From an uncultured bacterium (GTDB lineage: Bacteria > Planctomycetota > UBA1135 > GCA-002686595), in the NCBI GenBank assembly GCA_902826945.1, contig CADEGS010000202.1, forward strand, positions 1 to 7,963: a stretch of DNA of 7,963 nucleotides, written 5' to 3'. The position numbers were made by a program, and so were the translations under genes. Position 1 is the first letter of the stretch. Every line of letters starts with the position of its first letter. Shown one piece after another: positions 6,959 to 7,963 of the stretch. Below the pieces are notes generated by a model, which was not told where the DNA came from, did not search any database, and saw only the letters and a list, made by a program, of their open reading frames with translations.

Positions 6959-6994
6959 GCCGCCGCGCGGGGAGGTCGCTCCCCGCGCGGCGGC
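6959..6994. terminator. 15-bp stem hairpin between convergent genes, likely bidirectional terminator
   Basis: Positions 6959-6973 (GCCGCCGCGCGGGGA) pair perfectly with 6980-6994 around the 6-base loop GGTCGC. On the + strand the stem is followed by the modestly T-rich TTCGTT, consistent with intrinsic termination of the PDZ gene, whose stop is 13 bases upstream. The minus-strand gene ends at 7021, 26 bases from the other side, so the same structure can stop transcripts arriving from the right. That side has no T run. Confidence 0.75.
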
Positions 6995-7020
6995 TTCGTT
7001 CCCGGACCGCGCGGGCTCTC

Positions 7021-7347
7021 CTAGCCGGCCGCCTGCCCGCTCCCGCCCTCGGCGGGCGGCTCGGTCCAGCGCCGCAGCCAGTCGGGCGGCTCCCAGGCGT
7101 GCAGGATCGAGGCGACGGCCGAGAGCACACGGACGTCGCGCACCTCCTGCTCGCGCTTCTTCTGCTCCTCCTCGCGCGCGCGCCGCGCCTCCTCGGCGAA
7201 GCTGCGCTCGATCAGGTCCATGATGCGCGCGCTGGCCTCGGGGGGGACGACCTGCGCGCGCTCGATCAGGGGGCGCAGGCGGTTGCCGAAGGCGGGCGAG
7301 ACACCGTGGCGTCGGCAGAGCTCGGCGATGATCGCGGAGGGGTCCAA
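7021..7347 (-). CDS. Small helical protein of unknown function
   Basis: I do not recognise this 108-aa protein. It reads as a soluble, mostly helical protein: an N-terminal segment with a possible helix-turn-helix-like feel (IIAELCRRHGVSPAFGNRL, residues 6-24), a strongly charged Arg/Glu helix (48-72, EEARRAREEEQKKREQEVR), a short hydrophobic helix (74-84) and a Trp/Pro-rich end (AWEPPDWLRRWTEPP, 84-98). There is no signal peptide or membrane segment. Coding is supported by consistent G/C at third positions and a balanced amino-acid mix, whereas the overlapping + strand frames give Arg/Ala/Pro low complexity. The start is uncertain. The TTG at 7345-7347 has no purine-rich ribosome site, the frame stays open upstream without a good alternative, and the first internal ATG is at residue 43. 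It is convergent with the PDZ gene and divergent from the gene at 7640. Confidence 0.6.
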   Translation of the reverse strand: MDPSAIIAELCRRHGVSPAFGNRLRPLIERAQVVPPEASARIMDLIERSFAEEARRAREEEQKKREQEVRDVRVLSAVASILHAWEPPDWLRRWTEPPAEGGSGQAAG

Positions 7348-7393
7348 CGGGAGGGCGAAGGCGGGGGGGCGCTTCGACCCAAGCCTACCCGCG

Positions 7394-7407
7394 CCCTCGC
7401 GCGAGGG
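7394..7407. repeat. 14-bp perfect palindrome, possible operator
   Basis: CCCTCGCGCGAGGG is a perfect dyad in the divergent intergenic region, upstream of the small minus-strand gene. It could bind a dimeric regulator. At this GC content about one such palindrome is expected by chance in a window of this size, so the call is weak. Confidence 0.25.
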
Positions 7408-7626
7408 TCGGGCCGCGCGGGCGCCGGCGGCGCATCCGTGACCGGCGCGGCGCTCCGCGCCTAGGCGAGCCGAGAAGGGATTTCCGGCGGCAGCGGCGCG
7501 ACCCGCGCGGGCTCAAGTGCCCCGGCGCGGGGGCCGAAGGTGCATCGAGCCGCGCGCGCGGCGCCCGATCCCCCCGGGCGGCGCGACGGCTGCACCGTCC
7601 GCGTCCCCCACGGCATCCCGTACACC

Positions 7627-7632
7627 CGGGAG
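7627..7632 (+). promoter_or_regulatory. Ribosome binding site of the window-terminal gene
   Basis: CGGGAG lies 7 bases before the ATG at 7640. Together with the signal peptide that begins at that ATG it fixes the start of a gene that runs off the window end. Confidence 0.6.
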
Positions 7633-7639
7633 CGACATC

Positions 7640-7963
7640 ATGCGCCGACTCGTCACGGCTTCGGGGCTCACCGCCCTGGCCCTGGTCTGCCTCGTCACCT
7701 TCGCGCGCCACACCCCGGGCGTGAGCGCCGGCACGGCCGTGCGCATGGACGTGACCGGGCTCGTACGCAACGCGAACCTGATCGTCGAGGCGCGCGTGCT
7801 CTCGCGCCGCACGGTCGAGACGCCGGGGCGGCTCGAGACCGAGTACCTGCTCGAGGTCGCGCGCACGTTCGAGGGCGAGGACCAGCCGCTGCGCGCGATT
7901 CGCATGCCCGGCGGCGTGCGGCCCGACGGCAGCGGCATGGTGCTGGCCGGCATGCCGCGCCTG
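7640..7963 (+). CDS. Exported protein of unknown function, N-terminal part (3' end outside window)
   Basis: The reading frame is open from the ATG at 7640 to the window edge, giving 108 residues. Residues 1-30 are a signal peptide: MRRL, then a hydrophobic core (VTASGLTALALVCLVTFA), then a likely cleavage site after VSA (28-30). The mature part starts with a segment reading MDVTGLVRNANLIVEARVLS (36-55), then a beta-rich stretch with TEYLLEVARTFEGED (68-82) and a Gly/Pro motif RMPGGVRPDGSGMVLAGMP (88-106). The pattern of a residue block around LVRNADLIVxARV followed by a TFxGE strand is familiar to me from uncharacterised exported proteins of planctomycetes and myxobacteria, sometimes linked to matrixin-type metalloproteases. 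This is recognition only and no catalytic motif falls inside the window. The upstream ribosome site at 7627-7632 supports the start. Confidence 0.75.
   Translation, partial: MRRLVTASGLTALALVCLVTFARHTPGVSAGTAVRMDVTGLVRNANLIVEARVLSRRTVETPGRLETEYLLEVARTFEGEDQPLRAIRMPGGVRPDGSGMVLAGMPRL

Larger units (their letters stand above)
7348..7639. other. Divergent intergenic region, probable promoters not resolved
   Basis: This 292-base gap lies between a minus-strand and a plus-strand gene, so it should hold promoters for both. I see no convincing -35/-10 pair in this very GC-rich stretch. Two small palindromes are present: CCCTCGCGCGAGGG at 7394-7407, about 47 bases upstream of the minus-strand start, and CGCCTAGGCG at 7458-7467. 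The only AT-leaning patch is around 7472-7486 (GAGAAGGGATTTCC). No RNA gene or convincing additional ORF was found. Confidence 0.5.

Noticed and set aside
7513..7953. Minus-strand open frames opposite the window-terminal gene
   Set aside because: The + strand frame from 7640 has a ribosome site, signal peptide and coherent beta-rich sequence, while the minus-strand readings are Ser/Arg/Thr-rich and have no start context.

Overview
The window comes from a high-GC bacterial chromosome (about 70 % GC by eye, strong G/C preference at third codon positions). My best guess is a member of Planctomycetota. I base this on the split, b6-like cytochrome b followed by a membrane-anchored multiheme cytochrome c, and on the style of the exported proteins around it. 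This is an inference from recognition, not from a search, and other deep-branching heterotrophic phyla with similar complexes (Gemmatimonadota, deltaproteobacterial lineages) remain possible.

Region 1 (1-4997, + strand) is a quinol:electron-acceptor oxidoreductase operon of the cytochrome bc/b6f superfamily. It opens with the end of a cytochrome b6-type subunit, cut by the window edge. Next comes a separate 360-aa subunit carrying the cytochrome b C-terminal domain with about three extra N-terminal membrane segments. The third gene encodes a 1197-aa protein with one membrane anchor, a long coiled-coil stalk and eight CXXCH heme c sites. It presumably takes the place of cytochrome c1/f. The gaps are 11 and 13 bases, so the three genes are almost certainly co-transcribed. 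The Rieske iron-sulfur subunit is not in the window and is expected just upstream.

Region 2 (5044-5793, + strand) follows 46 bases later. It encodes an exported cupredoxin-like protein (type 1 copper ligand set ending in CDIHPWM) fused to a carboxypeptidase-regulatory-like beta domain. Its position suggests a periplasmic electron-transfer partner for the complex, although that is inference. A large perfect GC hairpin follows it and probably ends the transcript.

Region 3 (5942-6946, + strand) is an exported single-PDZ protein without a protease domain, with helical/coiled-coil segments and an aspartate-rich stretch. Region 4 (7021-7347, - strand) is a small helical protein of unknown function, convergent with the PDZ gene. 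A 15-bp stem hairpin lies between the two and can serve as a terminator for both. Region 5 (7640 to the window end, + strand) is the N-terminal 108 residues of an exported protein of unknown function. No RNA genes, insertion sequences, CRISPR arrays or phage genes were seen.

Working model: menaquinol or another quinol is oxidised at the Qo site of the b6/subunit IV-like pair. One electron recycles across the b hemes. The other leaves through the missing Rieske protein into the octaheme subunit, whose five class I-like c domains form a wire into the periplasm, possibly delivering to the copper protein.
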